From positions 1 to 32,506 of the forward strand of contig NZ_BATP01000009.1 in assembly GCF_000739615.1 (NCBI RefSeq): a stretch of 32,506 nucleotides of DNA. The letters are read 5' to 3'. This stretch comes from Haloferula sp. BvORR071 (GTDB taxonomy: Bacteria; Verrucomicrobiota; Verrucomicrobiia; Verrucomicrobiales; Akkermansiaceae). The notes beneath the pieces were generated by a model. The model did not search any database and was not told where the DNA came from. It saw nothing but the letters and a program-made list of their open reading frames with translations. Below, piece after piece: positions 24,502-32,506 of the stretch; the first letter of the stretch is position 1, and the number at the start of each line of letters is the position of its first letter. The position numbers were made by a program, and so were the translations under genes.

Positions 24502-25242
24502 ATGACCGGTCTGCCCTCCATCACCGGCCTCATCCGTCGCCGCCTTTTGGTAAATTACCGGGTCGACGCCGAGCGAGTCGCCAAAATCCTGCCGGAAGGA
24601 TTCCGGCTGAAACTCCACCGCGGTCATGCGATTGCGGGGATCTGCCTGATCCGTCTGGAAGACATCCGCCCGCGGGTGCTGCCGGCATGGGCGGGGGTCA
24701 CCAGTGAGAATGCCGCCCACCGCATCGCCGTGCTCTGGGATGACGAGGATGGCCGCGAGCGCGAGGGAGTTTTCATCCCGCGGCGCGATACCAGCTCACT
24801 GGTCAATCACCTCTCCGGCGGCCGGATCTTTCCGGGCGAGCATCACCTCGCGGACTTCGCCGTGACCGATGAGGAAGGCCGGATCGAGATGGCCATCCGC
24901 TCGCGGGATGGGGCCATGAAGGTTCGTCTCAGCGCCCGCGAGACCCCTGACTTCACCTCCGGCTCCTGCTTCCGCTCTCTGGCAGAGTCTTCGGCCTACT
25001 TCGAGGCTGGCAGTGTCGGGTATTCCACGACCAAGGACTGCGACCGTCTCGATGGCATCCGTCTGGATACCGAGGTGTGGGATGTTAAGCCGCTGGCGGT
25101 GAGTCTGGTGGAATCCTCCTTCTTCGACGACCCCAGGCTCTTCCCGCCCGGCAGCGCGGTCTTCGACCATGCCTTGATCATGAGGGATATCCCCCATGAA
25201 TGGAACGGCGTGGCAAGCCGCGAGCTGGCGGTGCCAGCCTAA
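24502..25242 (+). CDS. second DUF2071-like protein
   Basis: This 246-residue soluble protein starts at ATG 24502, right after the mdh terminator. Its N-terminus (RRRLLVNYRVDAERVAKILP, 12-31, then GHAIAGICLIRLEDIRP) follows the DUF2071 pattern of a basic start, a VDP/VDA helix and LPEGF. The rest (HHLADFAVTDEEG, SSAYFEAGSVGYS) resembles acetoacetate-decarboxylase-like folds. It is clearly different from the protein at 21360, so they are diverged paralogues at most. No function is established for the family. No clear Shine-Dalgarno precedes it. Confidence 0.72.
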   Translation: MTGLPSITGLIRRRLLVNYRVDAERVAKILPEGFRLKLHRGHAIAGICLIRLEDIRPRVLPAWAGVTSENAAHRIAVLWDDEDGREREGVFIPRRDTSSLVNHLSGGRIFPGEHHLADFAVTDEEGRIEMAIRSRDGAMKVRLSARETPDFTSGSCFRSLAESSAYFEAGSVGYSTTKDCDRLDGIRLDTEVWDVKPLAVSLVESSFFDDPRLFPPGSAVFDHALIMRDIPHEWNGVASRELAVPA

Positions 25243-25293
25243 GTAATCGGCAGGGCTTGCAAGCGGGGGCTAGGCCCCTAAAGTCCGCCGCCG

Positions 25294-26076
25294 ATGTCCC
25301 AGCCGCTTGTCATTGCCGGTCGCGAATTCTCTTCCCGCCTCTTCGTGGGCACCGGGAAATTCTCGTCGAATGAGGCGATGCGCGATGCCCTCGCCGCCTC
25401 CGGCTCGCAAATCGTGACCGTCGCGTTGCGCCGCGCCGATCTCAGCGGCAAGAGCGATCCCTACGCGAACATCCTCGATTTCATTGATCCGGAGAAATAC
25501 CTGCTCCTGCCGAACACCAGCGGTGCCATGAACGCGGAGGAGGCCGTGCGCCTTGCCCGTCTCGCCGCTGCCGCCGGCCTGCCGAAGTGGGTGAAGCTGG
25601 AGATCCACCCGGATCCGACCTATCTGCTGCCTGATCCGATCGAGACCCTCAAGGCCGCCGAGATTTTGGTGAAGGAGGGCTTCACGGTGCTGCCCTACAT
25701 CAATGCCGATCCGGTGCTGGCCAAGCGCCTGCAGGAAGCGGGCACCGCCACGGTGATGCCTCTGGGCGCGCCGATCGGCTCGAACAAGGGCGTGGTCACC
25801 CGCGACCAGATCCGCATCATTATAGAGCAAGCGATCGTACCGGTGGTGGTGGATGCCGGTCTCGGAGCTCCCAGCCATGCCGCTGAGGCGATGGAGCTGG
25901 GTGCGGATGCGGTGCTGGTGAATACTGCCATCGCCATCGCTTCGGATCCCTCGCGGATGGCGATTGCGTTCAAGAAGGCGGTCGAGGCGGGGCGTGAAGC
26001 TTTCGAGCTCGGGCTGCCTGAGCCGACGGATGCGGCATCGGCGACGAGTCCGCTCACGGGATTTCTCGGAGCATGA
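25294..26076 (+). CDS. thiG: thiazole synthase
   Basis: This 260-residue TIM-barrel enzyme forms the thiazole phosphate moiety of thiamine from 1-deoxy-D-xylulose 5-phosphate, ThiS thiocarboxylate and dehydroglycine. The Schiff-base lysine is Lys101 in [18 protein letters not shown] (12-23), [17 protein letters not shown] (74-90), GAPIGSNKG and [20 protein letters not shown] are all characteristic. It is alone here; thiS, thiF and thiH are not in the window. It overlaps the following membrane protease gene by 4 bp (ATGA). Confidence 0.96.
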   Translation: MSQPLVIAGREFSSRLFVGTGKFSSNEAMRDALAASGSQIVTVALRRADLSGKSDPYANILDFIDPEKYLLLPNTSGAMNAEEAVRLARLAAAAGLPKWVKLEIHPDPTYLLPDPIETLKAAEILVKEGFTVLPYINADPVLAKRLQEAGTATVMPLGAPIGSNKGVVTRDQIRIIIEQAIVPVVVDAGLGAPSHAAEAMELGADAVLVNTAIAIASDPSRMAIAFKKAVEAGREAFELGLPEPTDAASATSPLTGFLGA

Positions 26077-26864
26077 CCCTTTCCGCACCTGTCGTATTGG
26101 CTCTCACTTTGGGCGGATACGTGTTGTTGCATGTCGCCGCTTGCAGGCTCATCGCCAAGATAGGGAAGCGAGCCAAGCTGGCAGCAGCTTTCAGCTCGCT
26201 ACTGCTGTGCCTTCCGGGCCTGTGGTTCGTGCTCTACTACCTCCACCGGCTGCCGGAGCCGCCGCTGCTCTATCAGCTTCATGCCCTGCCCTTCACCGAA
26301 GTCTTCCTCGCACTCTTCGGCTTCGCCGCGGGCCTGTGGCGCGCGGTCTTGCCACGGGCCTTGAAGCTGGTGCCTACCGCTGCGGGCGCCTTTCTGCTGT
26401 GCATCCCCTTCCTCAAGCCCGTGTTCCGGGCTCTCGACCGCAGCGAGCTTCATGAAACCTGGCGCGATGAGGCTTGCATCCAAAGTTCGATGACCACCTG
26501 CGGGCCTGCGAGCGCCGCAAGCATCCTACGCCATCTGGGCGACAAGGAAGTCACGGAGCGTGAACTCGCCACGGAGGCGTGGACCTCGCGGTCCGGCACG
26601 GAGGCATGGCACCTCGCCCGGGCGATCAAAAGCCGTGGCTACAAGGTGAGCTTCCTCGCTCCGGACGGCCTGCCTGATCCGAAGGAGCTTCCCGGCATCC
26701 TCGGCATCAGCCTTGGAGGCGCGGGTCACTTCATCGCCCTGCTCGAAATTGCCGACAGTGAAATCACCTTCGTCGATCCTCTCCGCGGCAGGCAGCGCAT
26801 GAGCATCGATGAGTTCAAGAGATCGACTCAAATCGAGCCCTTCTTCATGTCGATCCAGAGGTAA
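26073..26864 (+). CDS. membrane protein with C39-like cysteine peptidase domain
   Basis: This 263-residue protein has four predicted membrane helices in its first half (about 6-26, 38-58, 72-92, 98-118) and a C39-type papain-like domain from about 132. Gln137 and Cys143 ([17 protein letters not shown]), His219 (GAGHFIALL) and Asp235 (FVDPLRG) correspond to the oxyanion Gln and the catalytic Cys-His-Asp. C39 domains are known from bacteriocin-leader peptidases, but here there is no ABC transporter part. The ATG overlaps the thiG stop, so expression is coupled. The cleaved substrate is unknown, and no bacteriocin precursor is evident nearby. Confidence 0.8.
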   Translation: MTLSAPVVLALTLGGYVLLHVAACRLIAKIGKRAKLAAAFSSLLLCLPGLWFVLYYLHRLPEPPLLYQLHALPFTEVFLALFGFAAGLWRAVLPRALKLVPTAAGAFLLCIPFLKPVFRALDRSELHETWRDEACIQSSMTTCGPASAASILRHLGDKEVTERELATEAWTSRSGTEAWHLARAIKSRGYKVSFLAPDGLPDPKELPGILGISLGGAGHFIALLEIADSEITFVDPLRGRQRMSIDEFKRSTQIEPFFMSIQR

Positions 26865-26880
26865 GGCGTTCGCGGAGAAG

Positions 26881-27180
26881 TCATCGGTCCAGCACCACCC
26901 GCTGCGGCTTGGCCCCGGTGTAGTCCACGTGGGCCTTCTTGAAGCCCGGGGCGCTCACGTCCAGCCACTTAACCTCCTGGACACGGGCCGGGAGGTTCAA
27001 CTCTCCCTTCTTGTCCGTGGTATTGGCGTTGTAGTTGATCGAAGGTGCAACCGGCTCGACCTTGGCCCCTGCGATCGGCGAGCCGGAGCGGTCCACCACC
27101 AGCACATCCGGCGGCGTGGAGCCACATCCAGCGATCAGGCCGCAGAGTATCATCAGGGAAACCGGGAACATCCATTTCAT
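26881..27180 (-). CDS. small lipoprotein with carboxypeptidase-regulatory-like fold
   Basis: This 99-residue protein has a lipoprotein signal peptide with lipobox LIAGC (lipidated Cys19), so it should be anchored in a membrane. The mature part (VLVVDRSGSPIAGAKVEPVA, then TTDKKGELNLPA and KKAHVDYTG) follows the pattern of a carboxypeptidase regulatory-like beta-sandwich, with the usual G.P..GA.V.......T...G.... signature. It converges on the C39 gene and lies 45 bp downstream of tex. I do not recognise a specific function. Confidence 0.75.
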   Translation of the reverse strand: MKWMFPVSLMILCGLIAGCGSTPPDVLVVDRSGSPIAGAKVEPVAPSINYNANTTDKKGELNLPARVQEVKWLDVSAPGFKKAHVDYTGAKPQRVVLDR

Positions 27181-27225
27181 GCCCGGTTCCCTAACACGGC
27201 TGCGCCACCCCTGCGATTGGAAAGC

Positions 27226-29559
27226 TTACTTCTTCTTCGCCTGGTTCATCGCTTGGCTGAACCAGTCATTGGTCCCGCCCCCACCCTGCTGCGGGCGGGA
27301 GTCACGGCGCTGATCCGGCCGCGGTCCGCGGTCGCGGTTGTCGCCGCCGCCAGCTGGCGCACGGCGCGGCTCCATATCCGGCTTGGACTTCATCGAGAGG
27401 CCGATGCGGTTGCGCGGCAGGTCCACTTCCATGACGGTGACATTGACCTTCTGACCAACCTTCACTGCCTCGTTGGCGTCGCGGATGAAGTGATCGGCCA
27501 ATTGGCTGACGTGGACCAGGCCGTCCTGGTGGACGCCCACATCCACGAAGGCCCCGAAGGCAGTCACGTTCGTGACGATACCCGGCAGCTTCATGCCCAC
27601 CTTCAGATCGGACGGCTTCTCCACCCCTTCGGCGAAGGAGAACAATTCGAACTGCTTGCGGGGGTCGCGGCCCGGCTTGGAGAGCTCGGCGAAAATGTCC
27701 TGCAAGGTCGGCAAGCCCACCTCGCCATCGACGTACTTCTTGAGATCGATCTTCTTGCGCGCGGCCTCGTTGGTCAGCAGATCGGCTACTTCGCAACCGG
27801 CATCGGATGCCATGCGCTCGACCAAAGGATAGCGCTCCGGGTGAACTGCGGAGCTGTCCAGGGGATGCTTGGCGTCGCGGATCCGCAGGAAGCCCGCGGC
27901 CTGTTCGAAAGCCTTCTCGCCAAGGCGCGGCACCTTCTTCAACTCATCGCGTGAAGTGAAGCCACCATGCTCGGTGCGGAAGGCCACGATGTTCTCCGCG
28001 AGGGAGGCATTCAGGCCGGAAACATACGCGAGCAATTGCTTCGAGGCGGTATTGAGCTCCACGCCCACGGCATTCACCGAACTGATCACGCTGTCATCGA
28101 GGCTGGCCTTGAGGGCGCGCTGGTCGACGTCGTGTTGATATTGGCCCACGCCGATTGCCTTCGGGTCGAGCTTCACCAGCTCTGCGAGCGGGTCCATGAG
28201 GCGGCGGCCAATACTGACGGCACCACGGACGGTGACATCTTCGTTCGGGAATTCCTCGCGCGCGACTTCCGATGCGGAATAGATCGAAGCTCCGGACTCA
28301 TTGACCATGACCACCGGAATTGAGGACGGCAGCTTGAGCTTCTTGACGAAGGCCTCGGTCTCGCGGCTGGCAGTACCGTTGCCGATCGCGATGGCCTCGA
28401 TCTTGTATTGGGTGACCAGCTTCACCAGCTCGGTGGCAGCCTCGTAAAGTTGGTTGTTAGAGCCGGCGGTGGCATACAAGACCGTATGATGAAGCAACGC
28501 GCCCTGGGCATCCAGCACCACGGTCTTGCAGCCGGTGCGGAAGCCGGGGTCAATGGCCAGGGTGCGCTTGCGGCCCAGCGGGGAGGCCAGCAGCAGCTCG
28601 CGGAAGTTATCGGCGAAGACCTTGATCGCGGTCTCGTCCGCGACCTTCTTGCCGGCCATGCGCATCTCCGTCTCCATCGAGGACATGAGCAGGCGCTTGC
28701 AGCCATCATCCACCGCCAGCTTTACCTGATCCGCGGAGGGGCCGCGGCCGGTCACCCATTCCGGCTCGGCCAAACGCGAGACGCGCTCCAGCGGCACTTC
28801 GATGCGCATGATGAGGAAGCTCTCCTTCTCGCCACGGCGGATCGCCAGCATGCGGTGCGAGGGGATGGTCTTGAAGGGCTCGCTCCACTCGAAGTAGTCG
28901 CGGAACTTCGCGGCCTCGGGGTCGGTGTCCTTGCCGTACATCACCTTCGACACCACGGTCGCTTCCTCTTGGTAAACCTTGCGCACGCGGCCGCGCAGGC
29001 CGGCATCGTCCGCCACGCGCTCGGCGATGATGTCGCGGGCACCGGCGAGTGCTGCATTGGCATCGGCGACTTGCAGGTCCTTCTCAATCTCCGCGCCCGC
29101 CTTGACGAACTTCGCGGCTTCCTCGGCGGGATTCGCTCCTTGATTCGCGAGCAGCCAATCGGCCAGCGGCTCGAGGCCTTGGTCCTTCGCTTTGGTGGCG
29201 CGGGTCTGGCGCTTCGGCCGGTAAGGCGCAAAAATATCCTCCAGCACGGTCATCGTCGCGGCGGCGTCGATCTTCTTCTTGAGTTCTGGTGTGAGCAGGC
29301 TGCGCTCCTCCAGCGACTTGATGATCGAAACGCGGCGGCCGTCGAGTTCGGCCAACTGGATCATCCGGTCGCGCACGGCTTGGATCTGCACCTCATCCAG
29401 CGAGCCGGTGGCTTCCTTGCGGTAGCGGGAGATGAACGGCACGGTCGCGCCCTCGGCCAATAGTTTCGCCGTCGAGGCCACGGATGATACCGAGATGCCG
29501 GTTTCCTTGGCGATGGTGGCGATGTGCTGGGCAGCTGCTTCGTTCGGGACCTCACTCAT
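27226..29559 (-). CDS. tex: Tex family RNA-binding transcription accessory protein
   Basis: This 777-residue cytoplasmic protein is full length for Tex (773 in E. coli). It has the helical N-terminal Tex region (about 10-195; ATVPFISRYRKEATGSLDE at 38-56 is diagnostic), a YqgF-like RNase-H-fold domain (about 333-455; LAIDPGFRTGCKTVVLDAQG), helix-hairpin-helix repeats (about 500-560; GGFTSRDELKKVPRLGEKAF) and an S1 RNA-binding domain (655-724; GIVTNVTAFGAFVDVGV). A Gly/Arg-rich tail of about 45 residues follows, probably disordered and RNA-binding. Tex is a conserved factor of transcription and RNA metabolism. A good promoter is seen upstream. Confidence 0.96.
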   Translation of the reverse strand: MSEVPNEAAAQHIATIAKETGISVSSVASTAKLLAEGATVPFISRYRKEATGSLDEVQIQAVRDRMIQLAELDGRRVSIIKSLEERSLLTPELKKKIDAAATMTVLEDIFAPYRPKRQTRATKAKDQGLEPLADWLLANQGANPAEEAAKFVKAGAEIEKDLQVADANAALAGARDIIAERVADDAGLRGRVRKVYQEEATVVSKVMYGKDTDPEAAKFRDYFEWSEPFKTIPSHRMLAIRRGEKESFLIMRIEVPLERVSRLAEPEWVTGRGPSADQVKLAVDDGCKRLLMSSMETEMRMAGKKVADETAIKVFADNFRELLLASPLGRKRTLAIDPGFRTGCKTVVLDAQGALLHHTVLYATAGSNNQLYEAATELVKLVTQYKIEAIAIGNGTASRETEAFVKKLKLPSSIPVVMVNESGASIYSASEVAREEFPNEDVTVRGAVSIGRRLMDPLAELVKLDPKAIGVGQYQHDVDQRALKASLDDSVISSVNAVGVELNTASKQLLAYVSGLNASLAENIVAFRTEHGGFTSRDELKKVPRLGEKAFEQAAGFLRIRDAKHPLDSSAVHPERYPLVERMASDAGCEVADLLTNEAARKKIDLKKYVDGEVGLPTLQDIFAELSKPGRDPRKQFELFSFAEGVEKPSDLKVGMKLPGIVTNVTAFGAFVDVGVHQDGLVHVSQLADHFIRDANEAVKVGQKVNVTVMEVDLPRNRIGLSMKSKPDMEPRRAPAGGGDNRDRGPRPDQRRDSRPQQGGGGTNDWFSQAMNQAKKK

Positions 29560-29577
29560 AGTCGTAGTCGGACGGAC

Positions 29578-29607
29578 ATTTTACTCCCCTTGATCTCCGC
29601 GTGGCAA
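29578..29607 (-). promoter_or_regulatory. sigma-70 promoter of tex
   Basis: On the minus strand TTGCCA (29602-29607, five of six) and TAAAAT (29578-29583, five of six) are separated by 18 bp. The -10 ends 18 bp before the tex ATG, so the leader would be about a dozen bases. This is one of the better promoters seen in the window. Confidence 0.55.
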
Positions 29608-29667
29608 GCGGTGGAAAATTGCAAGAGTAAGCCGCGAATGTGGACCGATTGTGAATAACCCGGGCGA

Positions 29668-30429
29668 TCAGGGCGCGGTTTTCGCCTCCAAGCGGGCGAA
29701 AATCACCGCCTTCCGGGCCCGGTCGATGCCCACCAAGCCGCCGGTCTTCGGGTCCAGGGCGATCCCCTGCCCCGGAAAGGGCGATGGGACCGTGCCGACC
29801 CACTCGATCATGCCGCCTTTTTCGGGGACCTTGAGCCGGTAGATTACCTTCTTGTCGTGCCCGGTCGCGAGCAAGAGGTCTCCCATCCAGACTCCGCCGG
29901 AGAGGCTCATCGCGCCCCAGTCCTTCATCAATTCGGGTGGGTAGTTCCAGCGGCCGGTCTCTTTCCACTCTGCATCGAAGCGCAGGAGGCAGGATTTCTC
30001 CTTCTCCGTGCCGTAGCCCGCGAAGTGACACCACCAGCTTCCATCTCTCTTCAAAGCCCATGTGACACTGCCGGGCGGCTCGGCGAACTGATGAAATACT
30101 TCCAGCTTCATCGACTCCAGATCGAGCACGCGGATCTCCCCTTGCTCCGGCTTGAAGGGGAAATTCGAGTGGGCGAAGTAGATCTTGCCATCGATCAGCA
30201 CCGCGCTGTTGAGATGCGCGGCCTTGCCGGTGCTGAGCGCGAGTTCCTTGCCGGTCTCGCGATCCAGCTTCGCGATGGTGGTGCTGGAGACAGCATAGAT
30301 GAAATGCTCGTCCGCAGCAGCGGCTTGGGCGGCATGGGGTGAGGTCAGCACCGATGTCTCGACGTAGGCCTCGCTGGCGAGGCACGACGAAACCGCAGCC
30401 ATCAGGCAGCCGAGAAGGGATTTCCGCAT
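29668..30429 (-). CDS. secreted beta-propeller-like protein
   Basis: This 253-residue protein has a signal peptide (MRKSLLGCLMAAVSSCLASE) and repeated strands of the SMP-30/NHL/PQQ type: IYAVSSTTIAKLDRETGKEL, then IYFAHSNF, EIRVLDLES, VIYRLKVPEKGG and IALDPKTGGLVGID. The protein probably folds as a beta-propeller in the periplasm. Start is ATG 30429; an in-frame TTG two codons upstream is less likely. It follows the zinc-ribbon gene by 16 bp, so the two are probably co-transcribed. I do not recognise a specific family or substrate. Confidence 0.78.
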   Translation of the reverse strand: MRKSLLGCLMAAVSSCLASEAYVETSVLTSPHAAQAAAADEHFIYAVSSTTIAKLDRETGKELALSTGKAAHLNSAVLIDGKIYFAHSNFPFKPEQGEIRVLDLESMKLEVFHQFAEPPGSVTWALKRDGSWWCHFAGYGTEKEKSCLLRFDAEWKETGRWNYPPELMKDWGAMSLSGGVWMGDLLLATGHDKKVIYRLKVPEKGGMIEWVGTVPSPFPGQGIALDPKTGGLVGIDRARKAVIFARLEAKTAP

Positions 30430-30445
30430 GACCAATGCTTGTCCA

Positions 30446-30967
30446 TCAGGCCCCGGCTTTCAAGCGGACCCGCAAGCGGCCCAACCCCTTCATCACCTCC
30501 TCGCGGTTCTTCGCGGACTTCATCCACAGGGGCATCCGACTGCCGACGGAGTGATTCGACCAGCCCTGCTCGCCGCGAGCCCGCTCCCGCAACTGCGCGC
30601 CGACGTAAGCTTCGAGAAATTCGAGATGAGCTTCGTTGCGGGCCCAGAGCACCTCGCCACAGCAGGGAGTCTGAAGCCAGACGGGGCGATCAAAGCAGTG
30701 GTCGTGCCGCCTATGCCTATAGCTGATCAGTTGAAGATGGGACTTCTGCAAACCCTGCGAATAGGAACACTTGCGACAGACCAGCCGAGCCAGCCTGAAC
30801 CAACCGGAGGGCAGCTCCCGGTCGCTCTGGCGGATGACCGCGCACCCGCTGCAGCGCGGACAGGTGACGATGATCTCGTCCCCGAACGAGCCAAGGCATT
30901 CGCCCTTGTCTACAAATCGCTTGGTCACTTTCACGCGGGTGCATCGGAGCAAAACAGCACGCCTCAC
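30446..30967 (-). CDS. zinc-ribbon protein (TFIIB-type ribbon family)
   Basis: This 173-residue protein has two CxxC pairs, CPRC (36-39) and CRKC (64-67), that form a zinc ribbon, then PVWLQTPCCGEVLWARNEAH (95-114) and HLEFLEAYVGAQLRER, and ends with MPLWMKSAKNREEVMKGLGR. This order matches a bacterial family with a TFIIB-like ribbon found across Proteobacteria and Verrucomicrobiota, of unknown function. The start is GTG 30967, overlapping the stop of the upstream A2M gene by 4 bp (GTGA), so translation is coupled. GTG codons 12 or 14 residues in are alternatives. Confidence 0.82.
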   Translation of the reverse strand: MRRAVLLRCTRVKVTKRFVDKGECLGSFGDEIIVTCPRCSGCAVIRQSDRELPSGWFRLARLVCRKCSYSQGLQKSHLQLISYRHRRHDHCFDRPVWLQTPCCGEVLWARNEAHLEFLEAYVGAQLRERARGEQGWSNHSVGSRMPLWMKSAKNREEVMKGLGRLRVRLKAGA

Positions 30968-32506
30968 TCCACCACAATCTCCACACTCCCGCTGTGCGCA
31001 TTGAACTCCGGCGCATACATGCAGCGGATTTCCGCGATGCCGGTCTGGTATTTCCCGGAGTACTGGACGCGCACGCTGGTCTCGAAGACATGGGTGCCCG
31101 CGGGCAGGCGGTCGATGAAGAAGTGGCTGGCGGTGTCGCGGGTCACCTCGTAGTAGGCGAGCCCGTCCTGCCAGCGGTAGCCGCTGAGGACATTCACTGG
31201 CTCGGTGCCGCTGCCGCGCAGGTCCTTGAGGTGGACATACTCCATCGCGCGGTCGTTCTTGAGGATCACGCGGGTGACCAATTCATCGCCAACTTTCGCG
31301 GGGCCTTCAAGCGGTTCGAGGACCGGGCCCTTGTCGGTGTTCTTGCGGATGAAGAGGGACTTTTCCAGATGCAAGGGCGTGCCGTCGTGTGGCGCAACCT
31401 TGGACATGTCCTCGAGGTACTGCCAGTGGACGCTGGCCCAGGCCACGCCCTTGTCGCTTTTCTCCAGCTCGATCTTGCCAAGCTCCGGCTTCACCGCGGA
31501 TCCGGTGATGCGGCTCTCGTAGAAGCCGGTGCCAGCTTCCACATTCTGCGGTTTCACTTCCTGTCCGCCCAGGGAGACCTTTAGCAGAGCATTTGAGGAC
31601 AGCAGTTTTTTGCCGCCGAGAAGGAGTGCATAGACCGCATCGGCGGTGGCCTTGGTTGTCTTCCAGTCCTGTACTTGCTTCTGTTTGATCAGCCAGACCT
31701 GGCAGTCGTCGACCGCTTTGTCATCCTGATCGATCTCACGGAATGCCTCGATCATCATGGCCTGGGTCTCGATTGGGGCTTCCCACCACCACCAGCCCTC
31801 GCCCTGACCGTCTTTCCAATGCATGCCCTGCTCTTCTTCGTTCACGGCGTTTTCCTTGAGCGAGCGGGTGATCGCGGCGGGCACGGCCTTTTCGCCGAGC
31901 CGGTTCAGCGCGAGGGCGACATGCGCCCGTGACATCCGGCTGCGGAGTTCCCTCCAATTCTTGCGCGCTTGTCCGGTGAAGTATTCGAAGGCTACTTTAT
32001 CCTGCGCCCTCAGGGCCTTGTCCTTCAGGAAGAAAGTCCGAGCATAGAGATGCAAAGCCACACTGCCGTCGAGATTCATCTCATCGAGCAGCTTGTCTTT
32101 GCGGAGATCCTCGTAGCGCTCGGTCAGGTCGGCATCCAGCTTGTCGAGGGCCTTCAGGGCGGGTTCGATATCGGTGGCCACACCCAAGCTGCGGAGGCGA
32201 GCGAAGCCGGTGACGATATAGCGGGTGATGTATTCATCCCCTTCCCCGCCCGGGAACCAAGGCCAGAGGCCATTCTTGAGCTGCATGGCCGCCAGCTTCT
32301 CCAGGCCCTTCTCCGACTCGCGGTCCATGTGGCTGGCATCGAAAAGCAGGCCCACGCGGCGGCGGGCTTCCGATTCATCCTGCGCCTCTGCGAGCCAAGG
32401 CGTTTCATCTAGGATGATACCCTTGATGTCTGCGTTCTTGGTGAGCGGGCTGTCGAGTGCGCCGCCGCCTGCCTTCCATTGGTCGAAGGTCCGCCGGATC
32501 TTCGGG
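30964..32506 (-). CDS. alpha-2-macroglobulin family protein, C-terminal part (5' end outside window)
   Basis: The reading frame is open to the right edge, leaving about 513 residues of what is normally a 1,500-2,000-residue protein. ETPWLAEAQDESEARRRVGL near the start of the visible part matches the stretch before the helical thioester-like domain in bacterial A2M proteins. The alpha-helical domain follows (GLEKLAAMQLKNGLWPWFPG, then YITRYIVTGFARL and WKDGQGEGWWWWEAP), then a receptor-binding-like beta domain (HFFIDRLPAGTHVFETSVRV). These exported proteins trap proteases. Whether a thioester CxEQ is present lies outside the window. Confidence 0.9.
   Translation of the reverse strand, partial: PKIRRTFDQWKAGGGALDSPLTKNADIKGIILDETPWLAEAQDESEARRRVGLLFDASHMDRESEKGLEKLAAMQLKNGLWPWFPGGEGDEYITRYIVTGFARLRSLGVATDIEPALKALDKLDADLTERYEDLRKDKLLDEMNLDGSVALHLYARTFFLKDKALRAQDKVAFEYFTGQARKNWRELRSRMSRAHVALALNRLGEKAVPAAITRSLKENAVNEEEQGMHWKDGQGEGWWWWEAPIETQAMMIEAFREIDQDDKAVDDCQVWLIKQKQVQDWKTTKATADAVYALLLGGKKLLSSNALLKVSLGGQEVKPQNVEAGTGFYESRITGSAVKPELGKIELEKSDKGVAWASVHWQYLEDMSKVAPHDGTPLHLEKSLFIRKNTDKGPVLEPLEGPAKVGDELVTRVILKNDRAMEYVHLKDLRGSGTEPVNVLSGYRWQDGLAYYEVTRDTASHFFIDRLPAGTHVFETSVRVQYSGKYQTGIAEIRCMYAPEFNAHSGSVEIVVE

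Noticed and set aside
26809..27954. A 381-codon plus-strand frame across the lipoprotein gene and the end of tex
   Set aside because: It covers two supported genes and a gap on the other strand, and its sequence has no domain signal.
28408..29463. A 351-codon plus-strand frame opposite tex
   Set aside because: Tex is unambiguous over the same bases; the opposite translation has no recognisable motif.

Overview
The window is a GC-rich bacterial chromosome segment, most likely from a Verrucomicrobiota species of the Luteolibacter/Verrucomicrobiaceae type. This is inferred from gene content (yicC, ribH-nusB, RnBP-type sialic acid epimerase, many Gfo/Idh/MocA and TIM-barrel sugar isomerases, A2M family) and from the dispersed palindromic repeats; I could not run a search. 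I see no rRNA, tRNA, CRISPR array, phage or transposase gene. Genes are dense, and most gaps over about 150 bp hold a palindromic or periodic repeat.

Layout. (1) 1-2201: housekeeping genes, the end of yicC, then ribH overlapping nusB; NusB carries a large internal insertion. Three 115-bp tandem palindromic repeats follow. (2) 2573-9099: a sialic acid catabolic locus. A divergent secreted SGNH/alpha-beta hydrolase precedes a NanM-like mutarotase (frameshifted in a G tract), an MFS transporter, an N-acetylneuraminate lyase and an AGE/RnBP-type epimerase. (3) 9417-12008: a secreted GH36 alpha-galactosidase with an N-terminal NPCBM domain. (4) 12215-21207: a LacI-regulated carbohydrate locus with two Gfo/Idh/MocA dehydrogenases, three xylose-isomerase-like TIM barrels, a divergent DapA-like aldolase, an MFS transporter and a small DUF7660-like protein, arranged around two divergent promoter regions. 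I do not recognise the pathway; oxidation, isomerisation or epimerisation, and aldol cleavage of a keto-sugar is the natural reading. (5) 21360-26864: hpt, ftsB, mdh, thiG, two different DUF2071 proteins and a membrane C39-peptidase-like protein. (6) 26881-32506, all on the minus strand: a small lipoprotein, tex, a secreted beta-propeller-like protein, a zinc-ribbon protein and the C-terminal part of an alpha-2-macroglobulin family protein that runs off the window.

How the genes fit together. Regions 2 and 3 suggest growth on sialylated and galactosylated glycans: an esterase could remove acyl groups, the mutarotase and transporter would handle free sialic acid, and lyase plus epimerase would give GlcNAc. 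No sialidase, nagA or nagB is in the window. Region 4 is the best candidate for an undescribed pathway. Its LacI-family regulator probably acts on a perfect 14-bp palindrome that overlaps the promoter of its own operon.
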